A DNA stretch of 64,000 bases from Luminiphilus sp051201685 (GCF_051201685.1 NZ_CP179213.1:2852001-2916000); one strand, 5' to 3'; shown: positions 37,279 through 46,422, counted from the first letter of the stretch. Program-made: numbers and translations. Notes: generated by a model from the letters alone, not told the origin.

Positions 37279-38253
37279 TTGATTGCTGCAACACCCGCAC
37301 ACTTCAACTTTGCATGCGAGACAGGAGCGCTAAAAACATTGATTTCTGCTGACGAAACTTTTGACGGCACCTGGCCGTTCGCGCCCCACTTTTCGACCAC
37401 GGCGGGCTTTAGGCAACATTACATTGACGAAGGCCCGGAAGACGGTGAGGTGCTTGTATTGCTTCACGGGGAGCCAACTTGGGGCTACCTGTATCGAAAT
37501 ATGATTCCCGCTCTGGCCAGCAAGTATCGGGTCATCGTTCCCGATCACATGGGTTTTGGAAAATCTGCAACACCCCAAGATAGAGAATACACATTACGCT
37601 CCCACGTCGAAAACTTGGAATGCCTTATTGATGCGCTGGGTCATAAGGCCATCACTTTCGTGGGCCAAGACTGGGGCGGCCCAATGATCGGTGCATATAC
37701 CGCACGTAATCCTGAAAAGGTCCAAAGAATTTTTCTAATGAATACCGTTCTTGGATACGGTGGCGGTAAAGCAAGCGGCGGCAAAACACCCTGGTTTCAA
37801 TGGATCGAGAAACATGCCAGCAACGGAACTCTGGAGGGTATATTGGGTGAAATGGGCAGTACAGTACTGTCGGTGATGAAGATCATTGGCTTTCAGAACT
37901 CTGCGGGGGTTACTGACACCTGGATCCATGCTTATTCGGCGCCGTTCCCAGACAGAGAAAGCTGTATTGGGGCCATTAATTTTCCACTAGACATCCATGA
38001 AGGACGCTTTCTGTCCTTTGTTCGGGAAACTCTCGAACAAGGCGACATTGCAGCTCTGCGCAGCAAACCTGCAATGCTGGTGTCAGGCGATAAAGACTTC
38101 GGTATTGCCAAGGACCATGCGGTAAGCGACTTCAAAGGGCTTTTCCCCCAAGCACCTATCGTAAATGTCGAGGGCGTTGGCCATTTTTGTCAGGAAGATA
38201 TCCCAGATACACTGGTCGCCCTAATCGATGGGTTCGTACAATCTAATCCCTGA
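37279..38253 (+). CDS. haloalkane dehalogenase-like alpha/beta hydrolase
   Basis: An alpha/beta hydrolase whose features match haloalkane dehalogenases, which release halide and alcohol from halogenated alkanes. Numbered from 37279: HGEPTWGYLYR at 63-73 (as in the DhlA branch), nucleophile D131 with W132 in GQDWGG, candidate acid D273 in SGDKD and base H302 in VGHFCQED. The Asp nucleophile instead of Ser argues against an esterase; epoxide hydrolase is the main alternative, but it usually has Tyr cap residues and HGFP. The only starts are TTG: 37279, or 37339 after an AGGAG, which gives a family-typical N-terminus. Confidence 0.75.
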   Translation: MIAATPAHFNFACETGALKTLISADETFDGTWPFAPHFSTTAGFRQHYIDEGPEDGEVLVLLHGEPTWGYLYRNMIPALASKYRVIVPDHMGFGKSATPQDREYTLRSHVENLECLIDALGHKAITFVGQDWGGPMIGAYTARNPEKVQRIFLMNTVLGYGGGKASGGKTPWFQWIEKHASNGTLEGILGEMGSTVLSVMKIIGFQNSAGVTDTWIHAYSAPFPDRESCIGAINFPLDIHEGRFLSFVRETLEQGDIAALRSKPAMLVSGDKDFGIAKDHAVSDFKGLFPQAPIVNVEGVGHFCQEDIPDTLVALIDGFVQSNP

Positions 38254-38286
38254 ACATTACTTTATCCGACAAAAGAGACTCACCAC

Positions 38287-39207
38287 ATGACAGCTGCTAT
38301 CACGCTCCTAGATGGAGGCATGGGACAAGAACTGATTCGCCGCAGTAGCGCGGCAAAACCACACCCTTTGTGGTCGCTGCAGGTCATGATGGACGAGCCC
38401 GAGCTTGTTGCAAACGTGCATCGCGATTTTTGCCTAGCAGGAGCTCGAGTAATCTGCCTCAACACTTACTCTGTTACGCGCCACCGACTACAAATGGGCA
38501 CCGCACTTCCCGATCTACCTGAGTTGCTGAAACACGCCGGGGACCTAGCCCGGGCCGGCATTCATGCTTCCGGGCGCAGCGGCATCGATGTCGTTGCCTC
38601 ACTACCCCCACTGACTGCGTCTTATTTAAAGCAGAGTCCACTCAGCCCGGTGCAAATGAAAGACGAATACAAAGAGCTGATGGAATTACAGCGCAATCAC
38701 GTTGACGGATTTTTAGCAGAAACCCTGAGCTCAGTCGCTGAGGGGCAAGCGGTATTGTCGGCAGCACAGGAAGCAGGCACCGGCGTTCATCTTGCGTTCA
38801 CTGTTCAAGATGAAGATGGCACGCTACTGCGCTCTGGAGAATCGTTGGAGGATGCGCTGCGCGCTTGCACACCGCTGAACCCCCTATCGATCATTCTAAA
38901 CTGCTCCGTCCCCGAAGCCATCGATCAGGGACTACCGCTTTTGGCCACAGTTACAGACACCTTCGGTGCCTACGCCAATGGCTTTCACTCCATCACTGCC
39001 CTAAAGCCCGGTGGAACCGTGGATGTGCTGACAGCGCGAGAAGAACTAACGCCTTCGGTATACGCCGATATGGCGCTGCAATGGATGGAGCTAGGAGCCT
39101 CTATACTGGGAGGTTGCTGTGAGGTAGGTCCCGCGCACATCAAGGCCCTAGCAGACGGGATTGTCGGAAAGCGCCGGCAGCTATCTGGACTCCCGGCGCA
39201 ACCCTAG
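38287..39207 (+). CDS. homocysteine S-methyltransferase family protein
   Basis: A 306-residue (beta/alpha)8 protein of the cobalamin-independent homocysteine methyltransferase family (MmuM/BHMT-like). LLDGGMGQELIRR opens the fold, and the zinc ligands are the Cys in ILNCSVPE and the Cys pair in GGCCEVGP. Such enzymes move a methyl group from S-methylmethionine, betaine or a related sulfonium donor to homocysteine. The donor is not evident. It starts 33 bases after the dehalogenase-like gene, so they may share a transcript. Confidence 0.88.
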   Translation: MTAAITLLDGGMGQELIRRSSAAKPHPLWSLQVMMDEPELVANVHRDFCLAGARVICLNTYSVTRHRLQMGTALPDLPELLKHAGDLARAGIHASGRSGIDVVASLPPLTASYLKQSPLSPVQMKDEYKELMELQRNHVDGFLAETLSSVAEGQAVLSAAQEAGTGVHLAFTVQDEDGTLLRSGESLEDALRACTPLNPLSIILNCSVPEAIDQGLPLLATVTDTFGAYANGFHSITALKPGGTVDVLTAREELTPSVYADMALQWMELGASILGGCCEVGPAHIKALADGIVGKRRQLSGLPAQP

Positions 39208-39220
39208 CAAAGCACTGCGT

Positions 39221-39544
39221 CTACTTTTGAAGCCAACTATTGCACCAGCCGTTGGCATGTACCCGTTTACCTGCAAAAATCGGGCACGCACCGTACTCGC
39301 CGTCGATCGCCTGGTAAATCGCACAGCTGGTACATTGCTGTGCTGCGCCTCCGGGCCCCGCTTTCTTCGCCCACTTAGCCGTGTCAACGGTCGTATGGTC
39401 GGCAACGTACCCTAAGGCCGTCGCAGTCGGATCGTCTGCTGCCACAACTGGGCCCTGCGCGTGCGCAAATCTAGCAATGAGTAGCGCCGAGGAAGCGGCT
39501 GCAGCGCCTTTAATAAAGGTTCTTCGGGAAGTGTTGTGTGTCAT
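39221..39544 (-). CDS. high-potential iron-sulfur protein (HiPIP)
   Basis: A 107-residue exported electron carrier with a twin-arginine signal (SRRTFIKGAAAASSALL) and a mature part of about 75 residues holding a [4Fe-4S] cluster. The four ligands are C71, C74, C87 and C101, in QQCTSC, GACPIF and NGWCNSW, the spacing of HiPIPs. In purple bacteria HiPIP donates electrons to photosynthetic reaction centres or oxidases. No photosynthesis genes are in the window. The gene ends 13 bases from the convergent methyltransferase gene. Confidence 0.93.
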   Translation of the reverse strand: MTHNTSRRTFIKGAAAASSALLIARFAHAQGPVVAADDPTATALGYVADHTTVDTAKWAKKAGPGGAAQQCTSCAIYQAIDGEYGACPIFAGKRVHANGWCNSWLQK

Positions 39545-39757
39545 AGCTGACTCCTGATTATTTTGTTTACCCTCACTTTACGCAGGGACATTGCAGACAG
39601 CCTCATGCCGTCTAGCTTCTGTCCCATTGCACTCCGCGAGGCCACCAGCCTTTCATGGGCCATTCCAATGCCTCCGCCGCGCCAACGACCCTAACATTCC
39701 AGCCCAGCGCAGCCCACAATATAAACAAAAAGAATGTTTATTTATTTTTACATGCAT

Positions 39758-39782
39758 AATATTGAATATTAACAATTGTTAA
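39758..39782. repeat. AT-rich clustered palindromes
   Basis: AATATT-G-AATATT (39758-39770) abuts a perfect 14-base palindrome TTAACAATTGTTAA (39769-39782). The region is much more AT-rich than the surroundings and lies between the HiPIP gene start and a predicted small membrane peptide. A regulator site is possible. The remaining bases 39545-39757 show no convincing gene. Confidence 0.45.
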
Positions 39783-39856
39783 TGATGGTCCAAGCTGAAA
39801 AACGCCTCGTAAAGGCTCACAATACTTCAAGTAAATGAACCTTTGGAAAAATTATT

Positions 39857-39940
39857 ATGAGTAACTCAGCTTCGGATTTATTAACAGTAGCCATCGGCGC
39901 CGCAGTAATAGCCCTGCCATTATTGATATCAACAATTTAA
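39857..39940 (+). CDS. possible 27-residue membrane peptide
   Basis: An ATG-to-TAA frame of 27 codons, preceded by GGAAAA at about seven bases. The peptide opens with polar MSNSASD, then is almost wholly hydrophobic (LLTVAIGAAVIALPLLIST), enough for one membrane helix. This is the shape of small single-pass subunits or peptide toxins. I recognise no family. It sits alone in a 600-base gap downstream of AT-rich palindromes; it might equally be chance. Confidence 0.35.
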   Translation: MSNSASDLLTVAIGAAVIALPLLISTI

Positions 39941-40154
39941 TAACTATTGCAACATATAGCGTCGATAACCCTATCGTCGCACAGGGCTTAAAACACCCAA
40001 AGGTCAGGCTGCTGCAATATCGTCCATTACCGGGCAAGGCATTGAATTTCTTGTGCCATTATTTTATTGCCAGCTAGGCTCAAGTTTTCTGCGAAACGGT
40101 CGCTACTTCTATTGAACTGGATGTTAATCGTTGTACCGAAATGTGGAGCAGGAC

Positions 40155-40853
40155 ATGCCTTGCATATTTAATGGGGTCCCGAGCAGAGTGTTGGTGTTGG
40201 TCGGGTTGTTGGCAGTTGGTGGATGCCAGCACTTCGCCCAGGGCAATCGAACAGCCGATTACCCTATTAGCAAGCAATTCCCACAAATTTACCAGCAGCA
40301 GCTGCAGGCCAGTGCGCATTGGCAACTGATCGCTCACAACGAAGCCCAGTTATTGGTAACGCGGTTTGAGGACGCACCCTCGCTGCAACTTACCCCGGTA
40401 CAAAGCAATGGCAATAGCGCATTCCACCGCGCCTACCATGACTTCCTAGCCGAAGGCCTACTTAATGAAGGTGCGCTTTTATATGAAGCGGGGGAAGATG
40501 CAAAAGTAGAATTCAACATCGAGGTCCTCGATTTCTCAACGCGTAGCCAACTGAACCTCCCCCCAGGCTTTATCTCCAGTACCGTTTTATCGGCATACAT
40601 TATCGGGCATGCCGTTGAAGCGTGGTCGAACCCTGCGGCCTTGCTTATACCTGCGGCTATTGGAGCCGATTTTTACCAGTACATGAATGCTGACTCGGCA
40701 ACACCAAATACAGAGATCATACTCACGACGCGTGTTCGACAGGATGCACGCCTGGTTTACAGCCATTCTTCCATCTACTACTTGCGCACTGCCGACACCG
40801 GACTGTACGAGGGCGGCGGAGCCATAAAGGTCCGGGGGCCTGTCGTTTTATGA
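40155..40853 (+). CDS. predicted lipoprotein, possible ABC-type auxiliary domain
   Basis: A 232-residue lipoprotein with signal peptide and lipobox LLAVGGC. The mature part shows alternating strands and a hydrophobic Ala/Gly segment around LSAYIIGHAVEAWSNPAALLIPAAIGADF. I do not recognise the family with confidence. The start at ATG 40155 has GGAGCAGG upstream. It overlaps the next lipoprotein gene by ATGA, so both products probably work together at the outer membrane. Confidence 0.7.
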   Translation: MPCIFNGVPSRVLVLVGLLAVGGCQHFAQGNRTADYPISKQFPQIYQQQLQASAHWQLIAHNEAQLLVTRFEDAPSLQLTPVQSNGNSAFHRAYHDFLAEGLLNEGALLYEAGEDAKVEFNIEVLDFSTRSQLNLPPGFISSTVLSAYIIGHAVEAWSNPAALLIPAAIGADFYQYMNADSATPNTEIILTTRVRQDARLVYSHSSIYYLRTADTGLYEGGGAIKVRGPVVL

Positions 40854-41443
40854 CTACCAAGAGGCGCAATATCGTTTTCTCCGCCGCCCGGGCTTTGGTT
40901 CTTGCCCTTGTAATCGGAAAACTTGCAGCCTGCAGCAACTACTACGGCGGCAATGCGGCGAGTCGAGCCATTTACTCAACACAGCAGGAATCGGTCGATC
41001 TTCGTGCCGAGGTTGAAACGGCATGTGCGCAACTCATTCGCGCAGCGAAGCACACCAATAAACGCAACGATACTCTGCTGATTGTCAGTTTCGCAGACTT
41101 GAGTGCGCTCGATCAGTCCTCGAGGCTAGGGCGACTTATGGGGCAAGACTGCAGTACAGAGTTCGTTAGCCACGGCTATCAGGTCACAGAACCCCTGTTC
41201 GCAGACGCGCTTTACATAGATCCGTCTCATGGTGAACTGATGCTCTCACGCAACCTTGAGGTTCTTGTGCAAGATCACCAAGCTACCGCCGTAGTGGTCG
41301 GCACCTACACCCTAGGCAGAGACACAGTTTATGCCAACGCGCGGATGATTCGATCTAGAGATGCTTTAGTACTGTCCGCCGTTTCGTTTGAAATTCCACT
41401 GACGCGTGAAGTGAGTCAACTGATTGCTCAGGGACCTCGCTGA
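40850..41443 (+). CDS. FlgO-like lipoprotein
   Basis: A 197-residue lipoprotein (lipobox LAACS near residue 28). After it comes a domain resembling FlgO: DTLLIVSFADLSALDQSSRLGRLMGQDCSTEFVSHGYQVTEP, then a strand pattern ending TAVVVGTYTLGRDTVYANARMIRSRDALVLSAVSFEIPL. FlgO-type proteins are outer membrane components linked to flagella in Vibrio, but the domain is also used elsewhere. No flagellar genes are near. It is co-translated with the preceding lipoprotein. Confidence 0.75.
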   Translation: MTTKRRNIVFSAARALVLALVIGKLAACSNYYGGNAASRAIYSTQQESVDLRAEVETACAQLIRAAKHTNKRNDTLLIVSFADLSALDQSSRLGRLMGQDCSTEFVSHGYQVTEPLFADALYIDPSHGELMLSRNLEVLVQDHQATAVVVGTYTLGRDTVYANARMIRSRDALVLSAVSFEIPLTREVSQLIAQGPR

Positions 41444-41473
41444 CTCGTCATAAAAATTCACTGCTGTTGCCCG

Positions 41474-41905
41474 CTATCTGACACTACCGCGAGCTTTAAC
41501 CAAACGCCAATTGGGCACCCAAGGTTGCGCATACGCTGCTGGGGAATCACCTTGATGCTCCCATCCGCGACAGTGATTCATTTCATGCTGCAGCACATCC
41601 GAATCGACTGGCGTCAGTACATGTACCTCGCAGGTCACGCGCTGCCAGCGAGCCCTTCTAATGGCACAGGCGTTACTGCGGTTATCGCCGCAAACAGACG
41701 TTATTGCCCGCTGCGAAGCATACTGCGTTATCCGTATATTGGCTTTGAGAAGGTCCGGACACAACTCATTGCCCGCTGCCACACAAATCTCTGAGCTCGG
41801 CTTGTGTGACAAACCAATCAACAAAAGAACCAGCGACAAGCCACTGAAAAAGATGACCCAATTAGGGCTTACCCAGCTCGGCGGCGGCTCATTAGATTTC
41901 GGCAT
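41474..41905 (-). CDS. membrane-anchored zincin-like protein
   Basis: A 143-residue protein with one N-terminal transmembrane helix (about 16-33), then a periplasmic part with several Cys (41, 49, 72, 80, 92). Near the C-terminus, HEMNHCRGWEH at 107-117 fits HExxHxxGxxH, the extended zinc site of metzincin-type peptidases. The domain is very small for a peptidase, and I know no matching family. The ATG is clear. It faces the lipoprotein pair. Confidence 0.6.
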   Translation of the reverse strand: MPKSNEPPPSWVSPNWVIFFSGLSLVLLLIGLSHKPSSEICVAAGNELCPDLLKANIRITQYASQRAITSVCGDNRSNACAIRRARWQRVTCEVHVLTPVDSDVLQHEMNHCRGWEHQGDSPAAYAQPWVPNWRLVKARGSVR

Positions 41906-42082
41906 ACCCCGACCTACCCTGATGAGGTCTTATGGGCTCGCACTGAGTCAAGCCACGGCGCGCGTAACACAGCCTTTCCTTTACCCCACTGATTTAACCA
42001 ACCACGGAAAGCTAGCAAGTTCATGTTTGTTCCCTGCAGTCTTTACATGACAAATACTCGACGACACTGTCCATCAAATAAA

Positions 42083-42121
<39 letters not shown>

Positions 42122-42219
42122 AAGTAACATCGCAACAAAAAATGACAAGGATTGATGACAACATCCCCGCCATGGGTCAGCATGATCACCAACTGTATTG
42201 TTTACATAGGACTGAGTTC

Positions 42220-42987
42220 ATGCGCATCGACAATAAAACAGCGTTAATAACCGGCGGTGGTTCAGGTTTGGGAGAAGCCAGCAGCTTACGGCTGGCAGAG
42301 GAGGGCGCACGGGTTTTTGTGACTGACATTTCTCAAGAATCCGCAGAACGTGTCGCTCAAACCATTCGTGATTTTGGGGGCCAGGCTTCCGCACTGCACC
42401 ATGATGTGACACAAGAATCAGACTGGTCACGGGTGCATGATGCGATAGCTGCGGAGTGTCAATCGCTGGACATACTCGTCAACAATGCCGGCGTTGCGTT
42501 CTCCGGCAATATCGAGGAGACCTCTCTTTCCGACTGGCGGGCTGTCAACAGCGTAAACAGCGATGGCGTATTTTTAGGCATGAAAAACTGCTTGCCAATG
42601 ATGACCAAGCCCGGGGGCTCTATCATCAATATTTCATCCATTGAGGGCATCATTGGTGATCCAAATCTCATTGCCTATAACGCCAGCAAAGGGGCAGTTC
42701 GACTCATGACAAAATCCGCTGCGCTGCATTGCACTCAGGCAGGCTATGGCATTCGAGTAAACTCCGTTCACCCAGGCTTTATTGAAACCCCGATGGTGGC
42801 CGAGGGTATTGCCGCGATGGGCGACGCTGCTGAGGAATTCCATCAAAGGATTCTTGCCGCCATTCCTATGGGACATCTTGGACAAGCCATTGATATTGCC
42901 AATGCCGTACTCTTTTTGGCCTCTGATGAGTCACGATATATGACGGGCAGCGAAATGGTCATCGACGGTGGCTACACGGCGCACTGA
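42220..42987 (+). CDS. SDR family dehydrogenase (cyclopentanol dehydrogenase-like)
   Basis: A 255-residue classical short-chain dehydrogenase: TGGGSGLG cofactor motif, acidic D after the second strand (VTDIS) indicating NAD preference, NNAG, the Ser in INISSIEG, and the pair in YNASKGA. It ends with the usual MTGSEMVIDGGYTAH. I start at the ATG at 42220; an upstream in-frame ATG at 42142 adds residues without family character. It lies convergent to the esterase and Baeyer-Villiger genes, with which an alcohol-to-ketone role would fit. Confidence 0.88.
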   Translation: MRIDNKTALITGGGSGLGEASSLRLAEEGARVFVTDISQESAERVAQTIRDFGGQASALHHDVTQESDWSRVHDAIAAECQSLDILVNNAGVAFSGNIEETSLSDWRAVNSVNSDGVFLGMKNCLPMMTKPGGSIINISSIEGIIGDPNLIAYNASKGAVRLMTKSAALHCTQAGYGIRVNSVHPGFIETPMVAEGIAAMGDAAEEFHQRILAAIPMGHLGQAIDIANAVLFLASDESRYMTGSEMVIDGGYTAH

Positions 42988-43128
42988 TCTCAGACGATAA
43001 CGTCGGCCTAGCATCGCAAGGGTCGGTGTCAGCCGCCCCCGCGCTGCCGCAATGCGACCCGCCTGCTAAGCGGTCTCCAGGGTAAGCCTTATTGGAGAAG
43101 CTAGCTCAAGGGTTCGAACGACTCCCTG

Positions 43129-44184
43129 TTACCTGGCCAGACCGCATTCCTTGAGCCAGCCCGCCATATCCCGGGCCGTCATTCGGGAAATATCCGGCAT
43201 AAACGCGCCAAAGATCTCGTTCGCATGAACGGTACCCATGGCTTGCCGGCACTGAGATAACACGCCCGCTCGTTGGAGCAATCGATAGAACGCAATACCC
43301 TCGTCCCGGAGAGGGTCACACTCGTTAACACTGATCATAGTCGGCGGAAAATCTGCGACGTCAGCTTCGGCAGCAAAGCCGGGCCACGCCATCGGGTCTT
43401 GCGCTTCCAAGGCCTCAATTCCGTATGCCATCGTAGGGTGATTATTGGCCACACTGATCAGCACACCTTCATTCTCAAGGGACGACGGACAGGCCTCTGA
43501 AGGCCAAGCTCCAAGAATATAAGGACATAGCGCATAGAGGCCCACAGGCTTTACCGACACATCTTCAGCAATCAGACGCATGGTAGTTGCAATGGCTAAA
43601 TTGCCGCCCCCACTTTCACCGGCAATCATGATTTGATCACCATCAATACCCAGTGCGCCTTGCTGCTGGGTGACCCAGTGATACCCGGAAACACAGTCAT
43701 TCAACCCAGCAGGATATGGCGCCACCTCTGCCACTGAAGAAGGGCGCAGGGAGTTGCGAAAATCAACCATAACAACACAGAGGTTCTGGTGCGCAATTGT
43801 CTTACCCCAAGCCCGATAGTTTGGATCCAAAGCCGACAAAATAGCCATGCCTCCACCATGAATATAGTAAACACAGGGCAGTATCTCATCGGTATCCGGG
43901 CGAATAATTTGCAGATTAATGGTGTTGCCATCTGGATGAGATACCAATGACTCAGTGGTTATTCTTAGACCCTTTGAAGGCATAACATCTTCATTGTCTA
44001 ACATCCCTAACAACTCTGACATTGCCTCCTCAGCAGCAAGTGCCTCCGGGGTATTTGCAGCGGCTAACGCTTCCTCCCGCGTCGCCACATCTGCAGCTTG
44101 GGATAACATGGGTTCCTCGAACCCCGCTAACAGCCCGCGATTGCGCATATCGAGTCGGTCGTCTTTCATAGGATCGTAAGTCAT
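43129..44184 (-). CDS. alpha/beta hydrolase (HSL family esterase)
   Basis: A 351-residue esterase of the hormone-sensitive lipase group. YIHGGGMAILS forms the oxyanion hole, GESGGGNLA holds the nucleophile, NECDPLRDEGIAF the acid, and GTVHANEIF the base. The length is slightly above average because of an N-terminal cap. It is encoded 46 bases downstream of the Baeyer-Villiger monooxygenase gene on the same strand, so hydrolysis of the ester or lactone that enzyme makes is a sensible role. Confidence 0.88.
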   Translation of the reverse strand: MTYDPMKDDRLDMRNRGLLAGFEEPMLSQAADVATREEALAAANTPEALAAEEAMSELLGMLDNEDVMPSKGLRITTESLVSHPDGNTINLQIIRPDTDEILPCVYYIHGGGMAILSALDPNYRAWGKTIAHQNLCVVMVDFRNSLRPSSVAEVAPYPAGLNDCVSGYHWVTQQQGALGIDGDQIMIAGESGGGNLAIATTMRLIAEDVSVKPVGLYALCPYILGAWPSEACPSSLENEGVLISVANNHPTMAYGIEALEAQDPMAWPGFAAEADVADFPPTMISVNECDPLRDEGIAFYRLLQRAGVLSQCRQAMGTVHANEIFGAFMPDISRMTARDMAGWLKECGLAR

Positions 44185-44230
44185 ACTTCTTTAACTCTAA
44201 AAGGGGCTATTGTTGAGCCCGCCGAAAAAA

Positions 44231-45835
44231 TCATTCGATACTAAAACCCGGATAACCCTGCGCTTGAATTTCGTCACAAAGCTCACGGTAAACGTGTGCA
44301 CCTCCAATATAGGAGAGCAAACGCCGCTGCTTGCCCTCGATATTGGCACCTGTGTACCAGGAATCAATGGTCATCATGAGCGTTTCATTGGCCACTTCGT
44401 CGTGATGTTGCACCCACTCCTCCTCGCGTTCAGCGGTGGGCTCCATGGTCGACTTGCCGGCGTTCACGACATTTAAAATGGCATCTGTTACCCAGTCTAC
44501 TTGTTGTTGCGCACAGGTTTGAACGTTGCAAAAAGCCGCTATCGGTGAGAGTGGACCCCCAACAAGAAAAAGGTTCGGAAACCCATGCACTTGTAGCCCC
44601 AAGGTCGTGCGAATGTCATCGCGCCACAAGGCGGTCAGCGATTTTCCGTCACGACCTTCAACGCCCATGCGCGAAAGGGTACCAGTGCCCGCGTCGAAAC
44701 CCGTCGCCATGATTAGGGCATCGAGGGGGTATTCTTCACCTCCTACCACAAGGCCCCGTTCCGAAAATCCGTCTATGGGTGTCGCCTTAATATCGACAAG
44801 ATGCACATTTGATTGGTTAAAGGCTTCGTAATAGCCATTTTCTAAAGGCACACGCCTCAGCCCATAACCGTGATCACGCGGGATCAGTTTTTGCGCCAAA
44901 TCAGGGTCATTAATTTGAACGCGAATTTTTTCACGAACGAATTCGGTAACTTCCTCATTCATTACCGGATCTACCAAGACTTCTGGAAAGGTCCCTACAA
45001 ACATACGCAACGACCCGTCTGCCCAACACTCCTCGAGAACCTCACGACGCTGCTCTATAGTGAGTGTCGCAGCATGACCTTCCTCTGCAGGATCCCAAGG
45101 AAAACCCCCAAAAGTATTGTGGACGAGCTGACTTAAACGAGGGTAATCAGCGCGCCACTCTGCCATGATTTTTTCATCGACGGCATAATTTTTCATGCGA
45201 ACTGCGTATTGTGGTGTGCGTTGAAAAGACGTTAATTCCGCCACTTCAGGTGCGAGGGTTTGAATCACTTGAATACCGGTCGCACCGTTGCCAATAACAC
45301 CGACCCGTAAACCCTTAAGATCAACCGGTTCTTGTGGCCACTTTGCGGTGTGATAAACCTGCCCCTGAAACACCTCCTGATTGGGAAAGGACAGGACCTT
45401 CGGTGTTGACAGCAATCCGACGCAACTCACGAGATACTTTGCGGCATAGACAAGACCGGCTTCAGTCGTCACATGCCAACGACCCTCCTGCTCTTTCCAG
45501 TGCGCAGAGACCACCCGGGTATCCAGCTCGATACTGGAATAAAGATCAAATCGATTAGCGACATGCTGTAAATAGCGCTTTATTTCAGGCTGAGCGGGGA
45601 AGCGCTCAGACCACTCCCAATCATCCAGCAGTTCCTGCGAAAACCAGTATTGATAGATATTGGCGGGGGAATCAACACGGCACCCCGGATAGGCATTCCA
45701 ATACCAAGTGCCACCGACGTCAGGAGCCGACTCCACCGCTGTGACGGTCAGTCCCGCTTCACGCAGTTTATAAAGTTGGTAGAGGCCTGATACGCCCGCA
45801 CCCACAACAAGCGCATCCAAATATTTATAACTCAC
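44231..45835 (-). CDS. FAD-dependent Baeyer-Villiger monooxygenase
   Basis: A 534-residue flavoprotein monooxygenase that inserts oxygen next to a ketone carbonyl using NADPH and O2. The FAD motif GAGVSG is at 12-17, the Baeyer-Villiger fingerprint FxGxxxHxxxW occupies F156, G158, H162 and W166, and the NADPH motif GNGATGIQ follows. These place it with cyclohexanone- or steroid-type enzymes rather than FMOs. The start is GTG. It would supply the esterase gene downstream with a lactone or ester. Confidence 0.92.
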   Translation of the reverse strand: MSYKYLDALVVGAGVSGLYQLYKLREAGLTVTAVESAPDVGGTWYWNAYPGCRVDSPANIYQYWFSQELLDDWEWSERFPAQPEIKRYLQHVANRFDLYSSIELDTRVVSAHWKEQEGRWHVTTEAGLVYAAKYLVSCVGLLSTPKVLSFPNQEVFQGQVYHTAKWPQEPVDLKGLRVGVIGNGATGIQVIQTLAPEVAELTSFQRTPQYAVRMKNYAVDEKIMAEWRADYPRLSQLVHNTFGGFPWDPAEEGHAATLTIEQRREVLEECWADGSLRMFVGTFPEVLVDPVMNEEVTEFVREKIRVQINDPDLAQKLIPRDHGYGLRRVPLENGYYEAFNQSNVHLVDIKATPIDGFSERGLVVGGEEYPLDALIMATGFDAGTGTLSRMGVEGRDGKSLTALWRDDIRTTLGLQVHGFPNLFLVGGPLSPIAAFCNVQTCAQQQVDWVTDAILNVVNAGKSTMEPTAEREEEWVQHHDEVANETLMMTIDSWYTGANIEGKQRRLLSYIGGAHVYRELCDEIQAQGYPGFSIE

Positions 45836-46053
45836 TAACCCCTCCCCGATGACTAATTAATGGCCTTACCGCTCACGATAATTTTTGCGCTCGCTGCATT
45901 ACCAGTTTCATCAACTCACCGTCTCTACTGAGAGCCATGCATGAACAAAGTATTGCGCGCAGCTGACCCGACCCCCTAACTTCTCGCTGTCAGAATTACC
46001 GCTTACCTGCTAGTTTAAGCACCAAAGAAAACAAATAGCGAAGGATTTTTACG

Positions 46054-46422
46054 ATGCTGAATACAGAAATTATTTTTGCGCTGGCACTACTAATTATCCA
46101 TGTATGGCTAGTGCCGATGGTGTTCAGCCTTGCAGAGGCAAAATGGCTTCTCGGCGCGCGCGATGAAGCCGTAGAGCTGCCAGTGTTAGCCCAGCGCGCC
46201 AAGCGCGCCGCCGCCAACTACATGGAATCATTGCCCGCCTTTTTGGCTATTGCCCTACTCCTCAAAATAGAGGGCATTGATACTGGCAGCCTCGCCCTCT
46301 ACTGGCTTTCCCTGCGGGGGGTTTATCTCGTGTTGTACGTTTTGGGGACACCGATAATCCGCTCTTTTGTTTGGGCGGGCTCAGTGGTCACTTTAGTACA
46401 AATGGCGCTTGCCCTTGTCTAG
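46054..46422 (+). CDS. MAPEG family membrane protein
   Basis: A 122-residue protein with four predicted helices matching the MAPEG family (membrane-associated proteins in eicosanoid and glutathione metabolism). The loop QRAKRAAANYMESLPAFLAIALL carries the conserved Arg/Asn/Glu set. Bacterial members are often glutathione transferase-like, with unknown substrates. The start has GAAGGA upstream. Confidence 0.85.
   Translation: MLNTEIIFALALLIIHVWLVPMVFSLAEAKWLLGARDEAVELPVLAQRAKRAAANYMESLPAFLAIALLLKIEGIDTGSLALYWLSLRGVYLVLYVLGTPIIRSFVWAGSVVTLVQMALALV

Noticed and set aside
39591..39782. A 63-codon gene upstream of the palindromes
   Set aside because: The frame is rich in unusual residues, lacks a start context and runs through the AT-rich repeats.
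43100..43130. GGTTCGAAC stretch resembling a tRNA T-loop
   Set aside because: No matching acceptor, D or anticodon stems can be formed around it, and it lies just past the end of the esterase gene.
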